From Pontederia crassipes (taxonomy: Eukaryota > Streptophyta > Magnoliopsida > Commelinales > Pontederiaceae): 64,000 bases of DNA. The DNA is taken from the NCBI GenBank assembly GCA_030549335.1, contig CM060191.1:57051947-57115946 (forward strand), in the 5' to 3' direction. Below the pieces are notes generated by a model. It ran no database searches. It worked only from the letters and a program-made list of their open reading frames with translations, and was not told the DNA's origin. The number at the start of each line of letters is the position of its first letter. Within the stretch, counting starts at the first letter, position 1. A program made the translations under genes and the position numbers. Positions 48,300 to 61,649 of the stretch are shown here, piece by piece.

Positions 48300-50800
48300 T
48301 TAATCATATTTAGAAAGTACAGTTACCTAACCATGGGAACATTCCCATGCTTCCCCAGCCACGCAACAAAACAACTGGCCATTGTTCCCCGCGTCATCCT
48401 CATCGTTCTGTTGACCACGCAACATTTGGAGGAGCATTTTCTCCATTTCTCATTCTTTTTCTCTAAATCATTCTTGCATCTGTCGTCTTGTTATTGGGCT
48501 CGTTGTTGCATCTGTCATTCTTGTTCTTCGGACTATTTTTGCATTCCTTCACATAATTTATTTGTTTCCTCCACGAGTCATCTTTCCCACATGCTATCTC
48601 TGTCGGTCAAAAGCTATTGTACATCCTATCCTGATAGCCAAAAATTGATATACGACCATATCTAATAACTGCTTAACCTGAGAATGATCCAAGACCATAG
48701 ACATGGCCCTTTTTCACGCCAACATGCTCCGTCCATAGTTGACGAGTTGTCTTCGGCATCGTTCCCTCCTGCGTGGCTTGGGTAACATGTTCAGCTTCCT
48801 TTGCTTTAAATGCCTTCTGAAATTTTATGGTACACGAATGTCAATGCACCCAACAATTTTTTCCAAAAACAATAAGTACTATGAATATATTGTCTTACGT
48901 ATGACTCTCGAGCATGGGACGAAACTCATTCCTTATTCTTCTTATGATGGGTTCCGAAAAAAATTTCATCTTCAGTCGGAGTTCTACCCGACTCCTTTTC
49001 CTGCAATTACAATAGTGACATAGGCAAATTAATCAGACATACATTAGTGACAATGACTAATTTAAGTTACAACCATATACATTACCATTTTCTTCTCAAT
49101 GGTGGACGTAGATATACATCCACCGACGTGTACGCATGCTCCTTGGTCCGATGCCCGATTTATTTTTGCTTTTTCACACTTGGATTTGTACTTCTTGGTT
49201 GACCATTTAGCCAATAACTCCTTCCACACATTTTCACCAATCCAAGTGATACCTCTACCGGATTACTCTGGTGCAAGCAGCTGCAGCTAGCTTTCACGTA
49301 TCGAACCTACGAAACATGCCACAAAAATATAACATCAAATGAGTACAGTAATTACTACTTCATTACTGATTTTAAGCACTTACCCAGAATGATCATCTGG
49401 CTGTATGACATGAACTTTATGTGGATACGAATTTCTCACACTAAAAGTAATTCTGATCGTGTTTAACTTTTTACTCTAAAGTTCACACAGTTGCAAGTGC
49501 ACATGAAGTAAAAACCCTGAGTGTCGTAACCCGTTGATTTAGATCCGTTATCCTAACTCAAGAGTTGTCACAAAATGATTAAGAATAAATTAGATATCAC
49601 AAAACCACGATTTATAGGAAGGACCAAGGAAGAGTAAAAAGGGATCAGAATATAAGAGAATAGATTTCCTTGTGATGAACTCGTTAAAACTATTGCATCT
49701 TAGTTCTCATCTTATGAGTCGAATGATCTCTTGATCTTAATGCGCAAATCAATTATCCCGTCTCTAAACTCGCCAATCTCTCTTTGAGCCGAGAGAGAAA
49801 TAGCCGTTAAATATTAGATTAGAATTGATTGATTAGTCGATCTCTCGTCCTAACCAGAAGAAAAGGGTGATCTCTCAATCTTAAAATACCAATCCTCCTA
49901 TCCTAGTCTGAGCAGATGGAACGAATCTGACACCGCTAATTATTGTCATGGACTCTCGCCTCACAATAGCTAAAACAACAGACCTCTCACTCTCTATAAA
50001 AGCACTAATAGAATATTACTGGAAACACAACAAGTAAACATAACTAGTTCCTTCTCTCGAATGGAACGAGTTTTTAACAAAGACAACATATCTCTCGATC
50101 TGATTGAAATTGGATGCAAATAATAAAGTTGCAGTGTATCAAGCAAATAAAAAGTAGGGGTTAAAAACACGGGATCAAAGAACTAGAAGAGTAGCATTAA
50201 CAAAGTATCATCACAAGGGAACCAAAAAATTCCTTTAGCTCGACATAAGTTTGGATAAAATCAATAATCTTCTTCTCCACATTCTTCTTCTTCTTTTCTC
50301 CTCGTCTCCTTCTTGTTTGTTTCTCCTCCCTTTTCTCCTTGTCTCTTGGCCTCCTTTTCTTTCTCCCTATTCAGAATTTAAAATTTGAAAAGTAGTTAGT
50401 CCCCTTTTACTAGTTCAACTCCTCTACTAATAATAGGTAAAAAGTGTTTCAAATATAATAAGATTTTATATCAATCTCGTCAATTTAACTATAATAATTA
50501 TGAGCAATATAAGGGATGATCACTGTACATAGGACTTGAATTGACTTGTTGATGTAGAATCATCTTCACAAGCCTCGGGCAACTGAGTCTCGCAATTCGT
50601 GACATCGGGCATTAGAGTATCCTCCATTGAGTCGTCAGAAGAAGGCGCTTCCAGAGTAGGCGGTCTCTCTACAATACATATGCCCGTGGGACATCTAGGA
50701 AGTCATGATGGGTCTTTTCGTACGATAGATGGAACCTTTTCTTTTCCCTTACTCTTTCCTTTGCTGGAGCAGAACATCTACATATGAAACATCGATATAG
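48300..50800 (-). pseudogene. Second-gene (plant transposase) remnant of CACTA 2
   Basis: The minus strand at about 48780-48600 reads NPQATQEGTMPKTTRQLWTE then VKKGHVYGLGSFSG, the phrase seen at the end of Ptta-type accessory proteins. 48470-48330 continues with a charged, coiled-coil-like stretch rich in Lys, Asn and Glu. Upstream parts (48900-49300) carry broken helical segments. 49450-50530 interrupts it and has no homology. Confidence 0.55.
49450..50530 (-). other. Unexplained insertion in CACTA 2, LTR-like
   Basis: About 1.1 kb without coding signal. On the minus strand it contains GTGCACTTGC near one end, as does the tail of the 38.6-40.1 kb insertion. The 50270-50380 stretch is CT-rich on the plus strand. 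It may be a related solo LTR. Ends were not fixed. Confidence 0.3.
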
Positions 50801-51251
50801 CGTAAGAAGTATAATTATGAAGTAAAAGTAATAAGTTATTTATATGAATTATATTAACCTGAATTTTAGGCACATCTTATGTCCCTTCTTCAGGAACAGT
50901 TTCATACAAATAACTTGAGAACCAATTCCTAATATCCGGAGGCGCTTTACGAAAAACAATAATCAATGCTACATACATTCGTGAAACCAATTAAGTTGTG
51001 ATTGATATGAGTAGGACTCACAGGAAGGAAGTGAATACGAGAAAGATTCCCTTTGACGACCCACTAGTTCAACGTCTCTTATCACATCGGCAGGCAACCG
51101 TTGGTTTGATGAATCCGTAACATCACATCCATGCATGGTAGATTGTACTTTAAAGAAGCATTATGAAAGTATTAATTACTTTTTCATCACTACAAAAGTA
51201 GGAAATATGTAACTAATATTATGAAGTTGGTTCAAATGTTATTTAATGAAG

Positions 51252-54200
51252 TTAGTTGTCATTCTCGACATTTTCGTTTTCATCTTCTGAAAATGACGTG
51301 CTTTCATCTTCTAAAAATGACGTGTTTCTATCTTCATCAACCCTAAGGTCTTCAGCTTCAACTTCTTCCTCGATGTCATCGACATTATCAATTGGTTGTT
51401 CCTTATCCCCTAACTGTACAATCAATTTAGTGTCCACTATCGGTTCTACTGATACAAGCGAATCATCTTGATAAGCATTGGTTAATGTACCTTCAATTTC
51501 TATCCTACTTCTTGCTTTTGTTTTAATCATGAACCACCATTGGCCTTTGTCCTTCGTCTTATCAAGATAATCCACATAGTACACCTGCCTCATGGATGAA
51601 GGGATGATGAAGGGGTCTAATCTATCGTACCGCTTGCTATGTCATACTTCAACAAACTTGAAGTCCTTGTGCATTCTTGTCCCCCTTTTTTCCTTTGGAT
51701 CAAACCACTTACATTCAAACAAGGTGACTCCATTACCACCAGGGTACTCCAATTCACTAACATCCTTAAGAATGCCATAGTACTCACATTCGTTTTCATC
51801 ATCAGTGGAACCTTTAACACTTACACCACTATTAATAGTTTTTTTTACCTCCTGACCAAGACTCTCTATGGAATTTGTAAACGTTCACAAAATGAACTGG
51901 CCAACTTGTTACACGTCTACTAGGACCCCATGCCAAATCACGCAATGGAATAGTACCCATAGAGGTTTGAGCATTGAGAACCTAATCAATTATGAAGAAA
52001 TGTTAGCATGTTCAAAATTACCAAGTCAACATTATTCTATTCACATCCGAACAGAACTAACATAATTCTTAAACCATTGTGCAAAATCATTCTCAATTCG
52101 TTGTTGCATCTCATGTTCTGGAACGTTGAAGTGTTGCACGAACGCACTATAGATGTTGATGACCACTGAGTTAACAAGCATGTCATAATAATAGGTCGTA
52201 GTAACATAATGCTAACTCACTTTATATAACTTTGCACATCCTGTGCATTTAGGAGGATGTGATTCATTGTTGATTTATACTCGTCATCGTTCAATCATGT
52301 AGCCTTTGATTTTCCATAGTGTCGACCAATTTCATTGAAAATGGACAAGGTTTCTATCCTTGTTGTTCCTTCTGAAATTTCATCATTTTGATGAACTCTG
52401 GTTCTTGCGCACTTCACATGAGATTCGAAATAGTAGGAACAAAAATACGATACCTCTTGTGTCATATGCGCCTTACATATCGATCCTTTGACTCGATCTT
52501 TTTAATTTATTAAGATATGTCTCAAATGGATACATCCACCTATAATGAACTGGTCCACCTTCCTTTGCTTCGTAGGAAAGATGGATAGGTAGGTGTTCCA
52601 TAGAATCAAAGAAACCTAGTAGAAATATTCTTTCTAACTTGCACAATGTGATTGGAATGTTTTCTTCTAGTTGCCCCATATTTTCAACTGTTAGAGTCGA
52701 TGAACAAAGGTTCCTAAAAAATAGGCTCAATTCGGTAAGTGGCCTCCACACTTTCCTCGGTAACGATAGAGAATGCAACTGGAAGCAAAGTCTCCATAAA
52801 AACATGACAATCATGACTCTTCATTTCAAACAATCGCAATTGCTGCATGTCTACACTTCTGGCCAAATTCGATGTGTAGCCATCTGGCATTCTTAGTTCT
52901 TGCACCCACTGACAAACTTGTGTCTTCTGATTTTTTGTAAGAGTGTAATTGGATTTCGGTTTACTAACTTACTGTTTGGCAAATTGACAAGATGTAACTC
53001 AGGATGTCTGCAGTACTCCTTCAAGTCCATCCTCACTTTAATGTTGTCTTTTGTCTTTCCCTTGATTTCCATCACAATATTAAATATATTGTCAAAGACA
53101 TTCTTCTCAATATGCATAACATCCAAATTGTGTCGAATCAAGTTACCTTTTCAATACGATAAATCCCGGAAGATACTCCATTTTGTCCAATTATGAGTCA
53201 CACCGTATCCATTTTCTCTGAAGTTTGGATTGTCGATAATCCTACGTAGGGAACTGGTAGCATGAAACAATTCGGTCCCTATAATCGGATCGGAGGTGCC
53301 TCATGCATGACTTTTTGCCTACAGAAGGCATTTTTTTGTTTCAAAATGGTAAAAATTATGTATGGCAATTAAACCAACAATTCTTGCCTTCATTTTTCCA
53401 AATTAACGCTTTCGAATTGGTCATAGAGTATGGACAAGCTAGCTTACCTACAGTCATCCAACCAGATAACATGGCGTATGCAGGAAAGTCGTTGATTGTC
53501 CACATTAATGCGACTTTCAATGTGAAATTTTTGTTTGGGTTGACACATCATAAGCTGTCACATCATAAAACAAATCTTGGAGCTCGTGTATGAGGTTACA
53601 GATGTATATCTATTTTATCTTTCGGATTGTGAGGACCAAGAATGATACAAGTCAAAAACATGTATTATGAAGTCATACATACTGTTGGAGGTAAGTTATA
53701 TGGAATCAATATTACATGCCAACAAGAATATGGCACTGAGGTCTATCCATATGGTGTAAAACCATCAGTGCATAACCCAAGTTTTATATTCCTAGGATCG
53801 CATGCAAACTCTAGATGCACTTGATCAAAATACTTCCATGCTTCCCCATGGGTGGAGCATGACACCCTGTGTTGTTTTATGTTGTGCATGCCATTTCATT
53901 TGTGCCACTGACCCCATAAAAGAGTATAATATCTTAAGTCTTGGAATAAGAGGCAAATAGTGCATTCTCTTCATGGCAACTTTGGTTTAGTACCTGATTT
54001 GTAACGGCCAGCTCCACAAAATTTACAAATCCTCAAACTAATGTCATTGTCATAAAATAACATGCATCAATTTTGACAACAGTCAATTTTGATTGATCTA
54101 CGGCCGAGTTTAGAAACCAGTCTTCTTAACTTATAATAATTGTCTGAAATTCGAGTGTTGCTTGGTGTGACCTTTTTTAATATTTCCATGAACGCATCAA

Positions 54201-54740
54201 AACATGCATGTGAAATGTTATGATCATCTTTTAAGTTTAGCATTCTAATGGCCAACGATAATGTCGAATGTTTATCACAATCGACGATTGACTTGAGCAC
54301 TTAATAAGTCAATCATTCTTCCTCATGCTCCGAATCACATCTCATATCACCATATTCAGTTGTAGGGCATCGTAGACCAAATTTTGATATCTAGAGAAAA
54401 AAACCATCATTAATGTTTTCATTTATTGGGTTATGCATGGGTTTTTCTCTGAATCCAGCCCAGCACCAATAATTTGGTTTGAAGTCTTTTCTGTACAAGT
54501 GAACTTTAACCTCTCTAAATTTTGGAATTTCGTATTATTACATTTCAAACAAGTACACCTAATAGTTCCTTCGCGTAAAAATTGTGTTGGTTGATGTGCT
54601 ATACTTGTGTAATATTCAACTCCTTCAATAAATTCTTCTGTCAATCCTACGCGTCTCGGATTAGTTTTATTGTACATCCACCGACGGTGTTCCGAAGGAG
54701 ACATTTCTGCACATACAACTAACAACAATATTTTATGCAT
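51252..54740 (-). pseudogene. tnp2-like transposase of CACTA 2, broken
   Basis: 54740-54423: transposase-associated domain (HRRWMYNKTNPRR, LTEEFIEGVEYY, CTCLKCNNTKF). 54300-54067: TNP2 start (MLNLKDDHNISHACFDA, RRLVSKLG). 53870-53300: TNP2 core in shifting frames (WHVILIPYNLPP, MWTINDFPAYAMLSGW, KLACPYSM). 53141-52893: RHNLDVMHIEKNVFDNIF. 52814-52473: the DUF4218 part (FFRNLCSSTL, HYRWMYPFE). 51820-51252: the DUF4216 part (GNGVTLFECKWFDP-like, RQVYYVDYLDKTKD) and an acidic tail. Several stops and shifts make it inactive. Plus-strand frames over this span are shadows. Confidence 0.82.
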
Positions 54741-57500
54741 TAGAATGTGAGGTCAGACATAAAATACAATACGATGGCTATAAGGACAATGGGTACACTG
54801 AAGAGTGGGATAAGATATCGAATTTGCACGCGCCATGTGCAAAATTGATGGCGACGTGAAACCACTGAGTACTTATTGAAATAGTGACATCATCTAAATT
54901 TTCATTCAAATAACAACATCTGGAGGAGATGTAAGTATGGTAAGAAGCACCTAAACCTAATTGAATATAATGTTATAATTTATATTAATCTTTTTATATA
55001 TTAACTATGAAAGCACACTTCCATATGATTTAGTTTTATTCCCTGTCACCTTTTTTCGAAGTACTCTATACCAACACCGGATGATACGAGCATTTGTGTC
55101 TCCGGATTATTGTTGAACCTGAACGGGATGATATAAGCATTCTACAATCAAAACCTAAGTCACACATAATTGAACATGCACTTACATAATCCTAATTAAA
55201 ATGTGCTAGCCTTCCTGCTACGCTACATGATCAGGGAGACCTCGACGCCTCCGAGCCCGTCGACCTCCGCTGCTTCTTGCTCCACTAAGGCCGGCAACAG
55301 GGGGACAACATCACAGACCGCTGAGATCGTGAGTAAGGAGCAGCTTAACTGCGTCCTGAGCTCATGAGCAAGAAGACACAATAATAACGGTGACTGGAGA
55401 TAGAAAATGAATATCAAGAATGAGACGGATAAAGAACAACGACATCAATAGCGCGAGAGGGAGATTGATCGAGGGAGGAGCTAGTAGGGGAGAGCTGACG
55501 ATTCACGAATGGCGACAACAATCTATGGCGGCAGCAACAACATTGTGTGAATGAAGATGAATCGACATTATGTTACCATAAGCTCTTACCATGGATTGAT
55601 TTTTAATGAACCCAGGAAGGCATTTTAAACCAATATTCAAGTCCAAATAACTCTAATTTGCAATCACCAGAGAAGTAGCAAGTAAGTACTTGAAATGATA
55701 ACACTGTTTCCCATAAAAAAACTAAACACACTAAAGTGGTCAATCGCCATAAGATGTCAATTAACCTTGAACATCGCGGTTTGAGACCAGTCAATGTACA
55801 TATGCAAGGGCGGGCAAAGAAAGAAAACATCTTCGATTATTTCAGTTATGTACATACCTTCTCTATGAACACCGGGAAAATGAAATGTATTCTTCAGGTG
55901 ATGAGAAGAAAAATTGGTACGAGTTAGCAATCCTGAGAACCTCCACATGAGGCTCCCTGCAAAGGCGATACGTGTGATTTGAAATGTTGATGCAACCACA
56001 ATTTATGCAAATCATGCTTCTTACTGATGGAGACCAGCGAAAACAGCTAGCGGGCACAACCTACAATTTTAATGCCCTTATGTTGTGTATGAAAAAAGTG
56101 AAAAAGATTGAACTTTCTAAAACTTCACTGTCGTAATCCTCCTAAACATCTCGTCTTTAAAATACATATGCAAATTATAAAAAAGAACCATGCATGTGAT
56201 GGTGGCAGAGACAAAATAGAACCGTGCCTGTAATTTAGGAGGATGTAACATTTCCAAAAAAAATATTACGGATCTGAAACGATCTCAGAAATGAAGTACG
56301 ACAAAAGGACAAATGAAATTAAATGAAGATTAGCTAATGAAACTAGCAGCACCATGTTGTCAAAGGAAAAAGTTATATCAATACAGTTATCATGTTACCA
56401 TCATACATTATAAATTAAATCAAGATTACCTAAGGAAACATGCTAAATGTCGTCATAGGAAGATGTTGTTCTATGCTACTATAATATATCTCAACTCTGT
56501 CCTCATCACCTGTAGTGCCCCTATAGCATGAGTAAACACAATGGAGAAAATCGAAGAACAAAGGCTGCTAATGATACGATGATGCATGCGACGGTCAGCA
56601 ATAAGTTGTGGGGAAAAAGAATTAAATGAATTACATGAAGATTACTTTGATGGGAATTTAATCCCTTTTTTACGTGCGAATTAAATAATATAAGTCAAGA
56701 ACGATGCACAAGAAAATAATAATAGACAAAAGAGACACTAAATTTACGTGAAAAAGAGAAAAAATCATGGAACAATCACATAATAATATCACTAATTCAA
56801 TAATAGAGTACAATATCTTTCGAGTTTTATCCTAATCCGAATAATAATTCACCGGAAAAAATAATTCTTCTCTGAAAAATACTGAAATAACAATAAAAAT
56901 AATATCACTTGATTACTACAATTCTCTGTGATTGTAGTATCAATAAAACCTCAATCTAACTATGTTATGAATTCTTTGCTCTTCAAGAAAAAATCTTCTA
57001 TCTTCTTTTTTAGCTCTTTTCTCTTTTTTAGCTCTTCTTTTCTTTATCCGTTGATCAAAGAAAAAACTTCTTTTTCTTTTTCAATCAACTATAGACTTTA
57101 GAAAAGAAAAAAGAAATCTTTTTATTTTCTTTTCAAGACCTTCGGCAGCTGGTGCAAGCAGAAAAAGAAAAATCACTTCAATCCAAGAGAGATAAAAGTA
57201 TATTAAATTAATTAGATTTAATTAATTTAAATAGATTTATCTTTTTAATGAGCTGGATTAATTCCAAAAGCTCAATATACCTAAGAATACATGCAACGAT
57301 CAGCAATAAGTGATGGGAAAAAGAACAAGTGGAGCTAAACCAAAAAATACTGTACTTGCAACTTATGACAAGTAGTGCAACTGCTATGACAGAAAGGAGG
57401 GTTCACAACAGTAGCACGTTCTGAGCCTGTAATGTAAGTAAACATTTATACAAATTTAGCACCTTTAATTTTCGAGCCAGAAGGGGCAAAGAAATAGTGA
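54741..57500. other. Intergenic, no gene assigned
   Basis: 55230-55560 is more G+C-rich and may be the CACTA 2 upstream part. Minus-strand 55999-55863 looks exon-like (acceptor TTTGCAG, then SLMWRFSGLL or EVLRIANSYQF depending on frame) but fits no family I know. A pair of direct repeats (CAGCAATAAG(T)..GGGAAAAAGAA) at about 56597 and 57301 flanks an AT-rich 0.7 kb block that might be a small retroelement. Confidence 0.35.
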
Positions 57501-57550
57501 TTATCGAATCAGCTGGATTATATAATCACTACTGTGTACAGTAATACAAC

Positions 57551-58261
57551 TTAAAAATATGAGAAGACAGCTCTCAAATAATCTGGAAAAGAAAAAAAGT
57601 GAACGACACACGGAGCCAAGGAAAACAAACCTGTTCTGGAGGCCTGGAGGGCGGCAGAGAGATGGCCAGAGCAGCGATGCCCGTGCAGGAAGGCCGCGCC
57701 TCTTGGTTCCGCACATGAAGGATGCCGGCAAGGAGCGATGCAGCCCATGCAGGAGGGCGGCGTGGCGCCGCCCGTGCAGTAGAGCTCCGCAGTGCGGCAG
57801 CGCAAGTGCTGATGGGCGACGTACCATTGGACGTGCAGGAGGGCGGCACGCCGATGCCCCGGTCGGATCACTGCATACTCCTTAGCAAGCGGCCGGATCC
57901 GGCCTTTAGACGCCAACCTTAGACATCGGATCCGATAGTTAGACGTCGGACGCCAGATTCGGAAGAAGAGAGAGGGAGGGAGAAAGTCTCGATCAAGAGT
58001 AGGCGGTACCTCGTCATCGGAATGATTGACGTGGTCGGGCCGCACTTCGCCGGAGCTATCAAAACACAGGAGTCGGGGATCGGTTCGACGGTTCCGGGGG
58101 GCGAGACTGCCGAAGCGGCGAGTGAGAGAGGGGAGAGAGTTTGAGAGGGTGAGTTCGACAGAGTGAGGAAAAAAAAAAGAAAAAAATGTCGTTGACAGGG
58201 AATTTATAGTTTCATACAAGGACGTTCGGATGGGTGGACCCTTCGCAGATACCGATGGCAC
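57551..58261 (-). CDS. Hypothetical open frame, 236 codons, doubtful
   Basis: An open frame from ATG at 58261, 20 bp from the Gypsy LTR. Composition is Arg/Pro/Ser/Leu-rich. No domain, signal peptide or repeat is recognisable. The G+C-rich sequence carries overlapping open frames on both strands, which argues for chance or a transcribed leader. It may be the 5' exon of an unrecognised minus-strand gene whose other parts are in 55.6-57.5 kb. Confidence 0.2.
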   Translation of the reverse strand: MPSVSAKGPPIRTSLYETINSLSTTFFSFFFPHSVELTLSNSLPSLTRRFGSLAPRNRRTDPRLLCFDSSGEVRPDHVNHSDDEVPPTLDRDFLPPSLFFRIWRPTSNYRIRCLRLASKGRIRPLAKEYAVIRPGHRRAALLHVQWYVAHQHLRCRTAELYCTGGATPPSCMGCIAPCRHPSCAEPRGAAFLHGHRCSGHLSAALQASRTGLFSLAPCVVHFFSFPDYLRAVFSYF

Positions 58262-58592
58262 GAGATCCGTTGAGTGCTGCTATAACGATCCAAATTTTTA
58301 AAAAATAATTAAAGGATATTTATTTTAATTTAATGGATCTAAAAATTCCAATGTTAATATTATGGACTTAATTAATTCCGAAATTCAAGAAAAAATTGGT
58401 AAAAGATGGTTAAAGAGATAAAAGGGAATTTGAGAGGGATTGGATTTAGTTGAATTATTATGATAGGAAAATAATTAATCCCGGATTTAAACAAATCTGA
58501 AAAATTATGAGGTGATAAATTATTGATGGATGGCCAAGATTGATCTTAAGAGAGTCCAATGTCCAATAAAAGTGAAAATCCCAAGTCTGCAC

Positions 58593-58600
58593 TATAAATA
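58593..58600 (+). promoter_or_regulatory. Putative LTR TATA box
   Basis: TATAAATA about 310 bp into the LTR, in the forward direction, where an LTR promoter would be expected. Confidence 0.45.
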
Positions 58601-59843
58601 AACATTAAGAGGTAGCTGAAAAACTCATTTCAGCCAAATAGAATTTCTGCACCACGAGCCTCATTTTTTCTCTCATTTGTACATGAATCGAGGCACTCCT
58701 GAGAGCACGCGGCAGCTGGTTTCGAAGCCAGTGTATAGGAGAAGATCTTCCAAGTGGTGTCCGTGAGTTTCGGGTCGTGGACAGAGAGGAATCGTCGGCC
58801 AAAGTTTGACATTTGTGCAGATTTTCAGAGAAGGGACTCCAGTTACTTTTTCAGCCAACTTTAGATACGTAGGGGGAATCTCCATGTCGTCGATTTTCTG
58901 CGACATGGAATCCTATTCTTTTCTCCTTCATATTGGGAATTCATTGATGTATCGTATGTATAGTTTGGATAGTGTAGGGCATGATTATAATGGTCGAAAA
59001 GTCGCATCAGAACACACTTCTCCATCGACGGCAGAACCCGACCCGGGTTCGTCTGTTCCCGTCCCGAATTTCGTTGAATCCAGATCGAGTCAGATTCGGA
59101 ACCAGATCGGGTTGTCCAACCCGGCCCGGATTCCTATTGGCCCGATCTGGGTTTGGCTTCGGCTCGACTCGGACTAGGCGCGATCGTTTTGGAGGTGAAC
59201 CGGCTGACCCAGCCCGGGTTCAACATACACCCAGCCCGGTTTGCCCTGGCCGAGGTGATATTGATCGTTTCCGAACACGGCCCGGGTTTCATTCGACGCG
59301 GGCCGAGTTCTGGGGACCAAAAACGTAAATTGTGATATTTTAATTGAATAGTTACTATAATTATTCCTGATTGTATTGTTAGCATATCTGACCTCATCAA
59401 ATTTTTATTAGATTTGATTTGAGATTATCTTCATTGTTACCATATCAGATCCTATTATCCATCATCATATTGATCCAGTAGTTATCCCCTGATTGGGTCA
59501 TTGTTTAACCTAAGGTAAATTGTTAAAGATAGATCTTTAGGATAAACAAAATAAAAGATGAAAACTACTGAGTCTCCATGTTCTCCGATTGTCTCTAAGC
59601 CCCCTGGACTATTATTGTTATCGTATTATATGAGACAGATAGTGTACCTAGAGGTTTGAGACGTCATACTTTAGGGAAGAGTTGTTCTGTGATGGCCATG
59701 GTCCTCCGCTGTTACGAAGCTATTGTTAGCGCTACTATTGGAGGGCGACTTGCCGTGGTTTGATCTTCCACTGGCCTACATGAAAGAGACATGTAGTTTC
59801 CCTTAATTGACTGAGCGCTCCCTATTGAATTGAATAACTCCAA

Positions 59844-59917
59844 GATTGAATTGAATTGAATTGAATTAGAATTAAATTGAATAGAATGGAAATTGAATTG
59901 AATTGAATCGAATCATG
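59844..59917. repeat. (GAATT)n microsatellite
   Basis: Imperfect run of GAATT/GATTGAATT units inside the 5' LTR. Confidence 0.85.
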
Positions 59918-60600
59918 GTCAGTCGGATGTTGACGTTGACCGGCTTTGCCTCCGCCCATCGAATTGAATTGAGATTGTTATTGGCCGATGACCATTGATA
60001 TTGATATGCAATTGAAATTGTTAAATCGGATAGCCCCATAGTGATCAGGCATGATTGTTAATTGATAATCGTTAATTGATTGGTCCTATGACCTATTACC
60101 TGATCCTCTTTATTGATTTATTGATATTGATTATTGAGCTCTATCCTGCCATATTGATCTCTGTAGTGCTCCTTTGTTTATCGTTTCATATTGTTATTGA
60201 TTTATTGAGCACTTTTGATTCATTGTATATTGTTATGGTTAGACCCTATGTACTGAGTATTTTTATACTCATGGATTTTCCCCTACATCTGGATTCATGC
60301 AGGTGAGATGATAGAAGATGGTGATGCAGATGGTCAGGCTCAGTGATAGAGATGTTGCACATGGTGTAGGATTAAGTCCTACTAGATTATTGGATTAGCT
60401 TTTATTTTCCGTATATTTAGTATTATGGAGTCATGGACGTTTCCAGCTCCTTGACATTATAGTTTGTTAGACGATCTCATTATTAATTTCGCATTTTATA
60501 GAGTTCATTTTCCGCACAATTAACTTTTATAGAATAGTGTAGTGTCTTTGGGACGATTCTAAGTACGTGAAAGTCACGTGGGTCTCGGGGTGTTACAGAA

Positions 60601-60612
60601 GGTATCAGAGCC
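60601..60612 (+). other. Primer-binding site of the Gypsy element
   Basis: GGTATCAGAGCC three bases after the LTR matches the tRNA-Met primer type. Confidence 0.85.
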
Positions 60613-61649
60613 TAAGGAGAGGCACTTATTACTTGTCTCTAATAGATAGAATTGAGTCCATGTGCAACTGTCACGAGCAACCTCTGCAGCCATCAAGTAA
60701 GATCAAGTAAGTATTGAATTGAGATATGGATTTTGGAGCTCACACTAATTGTGTTGCATTGTTATTGTTGTATTGGAGCATCTGCCATGACTTTTTTGGA
60801 TCACATTCCATGAGCTTCCAAAAATGGATTGTAGCAGGTGATTCAGCAGGCCCTAGGCTCACAGGCCAAAGAGCGTATGCTTAGAGCCCAATAGGAAATA
60901 GGCAGCAGACCCGATATTCCAATCGAACGAGATTGAGGCAGGGATCTTTATGGATCCACTTAACTCACACTGAGTACGCCCACCCATGAGTCTTGAATGG
61001 TAGTTTGGGCGTGATCGTAGAGACACCATAGATGTTTCTGAAGTTGCAGCCCTTAGCTCGACGTGAAGGGCGACTTCGAGGATGCAAAAAGATGAATTGA
61101 GGAGGTTGAGCAGATCTCCCTCGAGACGAATTGAGGCGAGGACCGCAAGTTGATTTATGTGAATCAGTAACCTGTTGGTGAAGACATGGATAAAGTGAGG
61201 GATAACATAAATCCTTAGATAATAGAAATAAAATTGATGGTATAAGGCAACGCCTAATGAGGTTATTCCGAAAGGAATAACCAAAGTTCCTAGTAGGTTA
61301 TAATAACCAAAGCTCTAAGGATGGTATCCCCACATTATCCTTAAGGCATCATAAATGGAGGAAAAAAATGAGGTCAACACAATAAGTAAATCATGATATC
61401 TATTATCGAATAGCGAATTAAAGAAGATCTCAATGGATTCCAAATCATAAGGTTAGGAAAGATTATTGATTCAAATTGGAAAGTTGAGAATGCTACCTAA
61501 GAGAATAGAAAGGATACATAATGTTATGCCTTAATGATGATGATATATTGATAGTCCACAAGTCATGTTGTACATTGTGACTTAAAAGGAATTATTTAGG
61601 ACTTCATTGAATGAGAAAAATTATTGTCATGCAATAAATAGTTATTGGA

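Larger units (their letters stand above)
48102..54740 (-). mobile_element. Second CACTA element, degraded, opposite orientation
   Basis: The minus strand carries, in order from 54740 downward, a transposase-associated domain, TNP2, DUF4218 and DUF4216 parts, and then a second-gene remnant to about 48300. CACTACAAG at 48102 could be its 3' terminus. No matching terminus was found near 54.8-55.2 kb, so ends are tentative. It differs in wording from the first element and is a separate family. Confidence 0.7.
58281..60597 (+). repeat. 5' LTR of the Gypsy element, about 2.3 kb
   Basis: The LTR ends are as given for the element. It contains a TATA-like site (58593-58600), a CCCGGG-rich zone (59030-59330) and a (GAATT)n run (59844-59917). 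The 3' LTR is not in the window, so age and target duplication cannot be judged. Confidence 0.8.
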
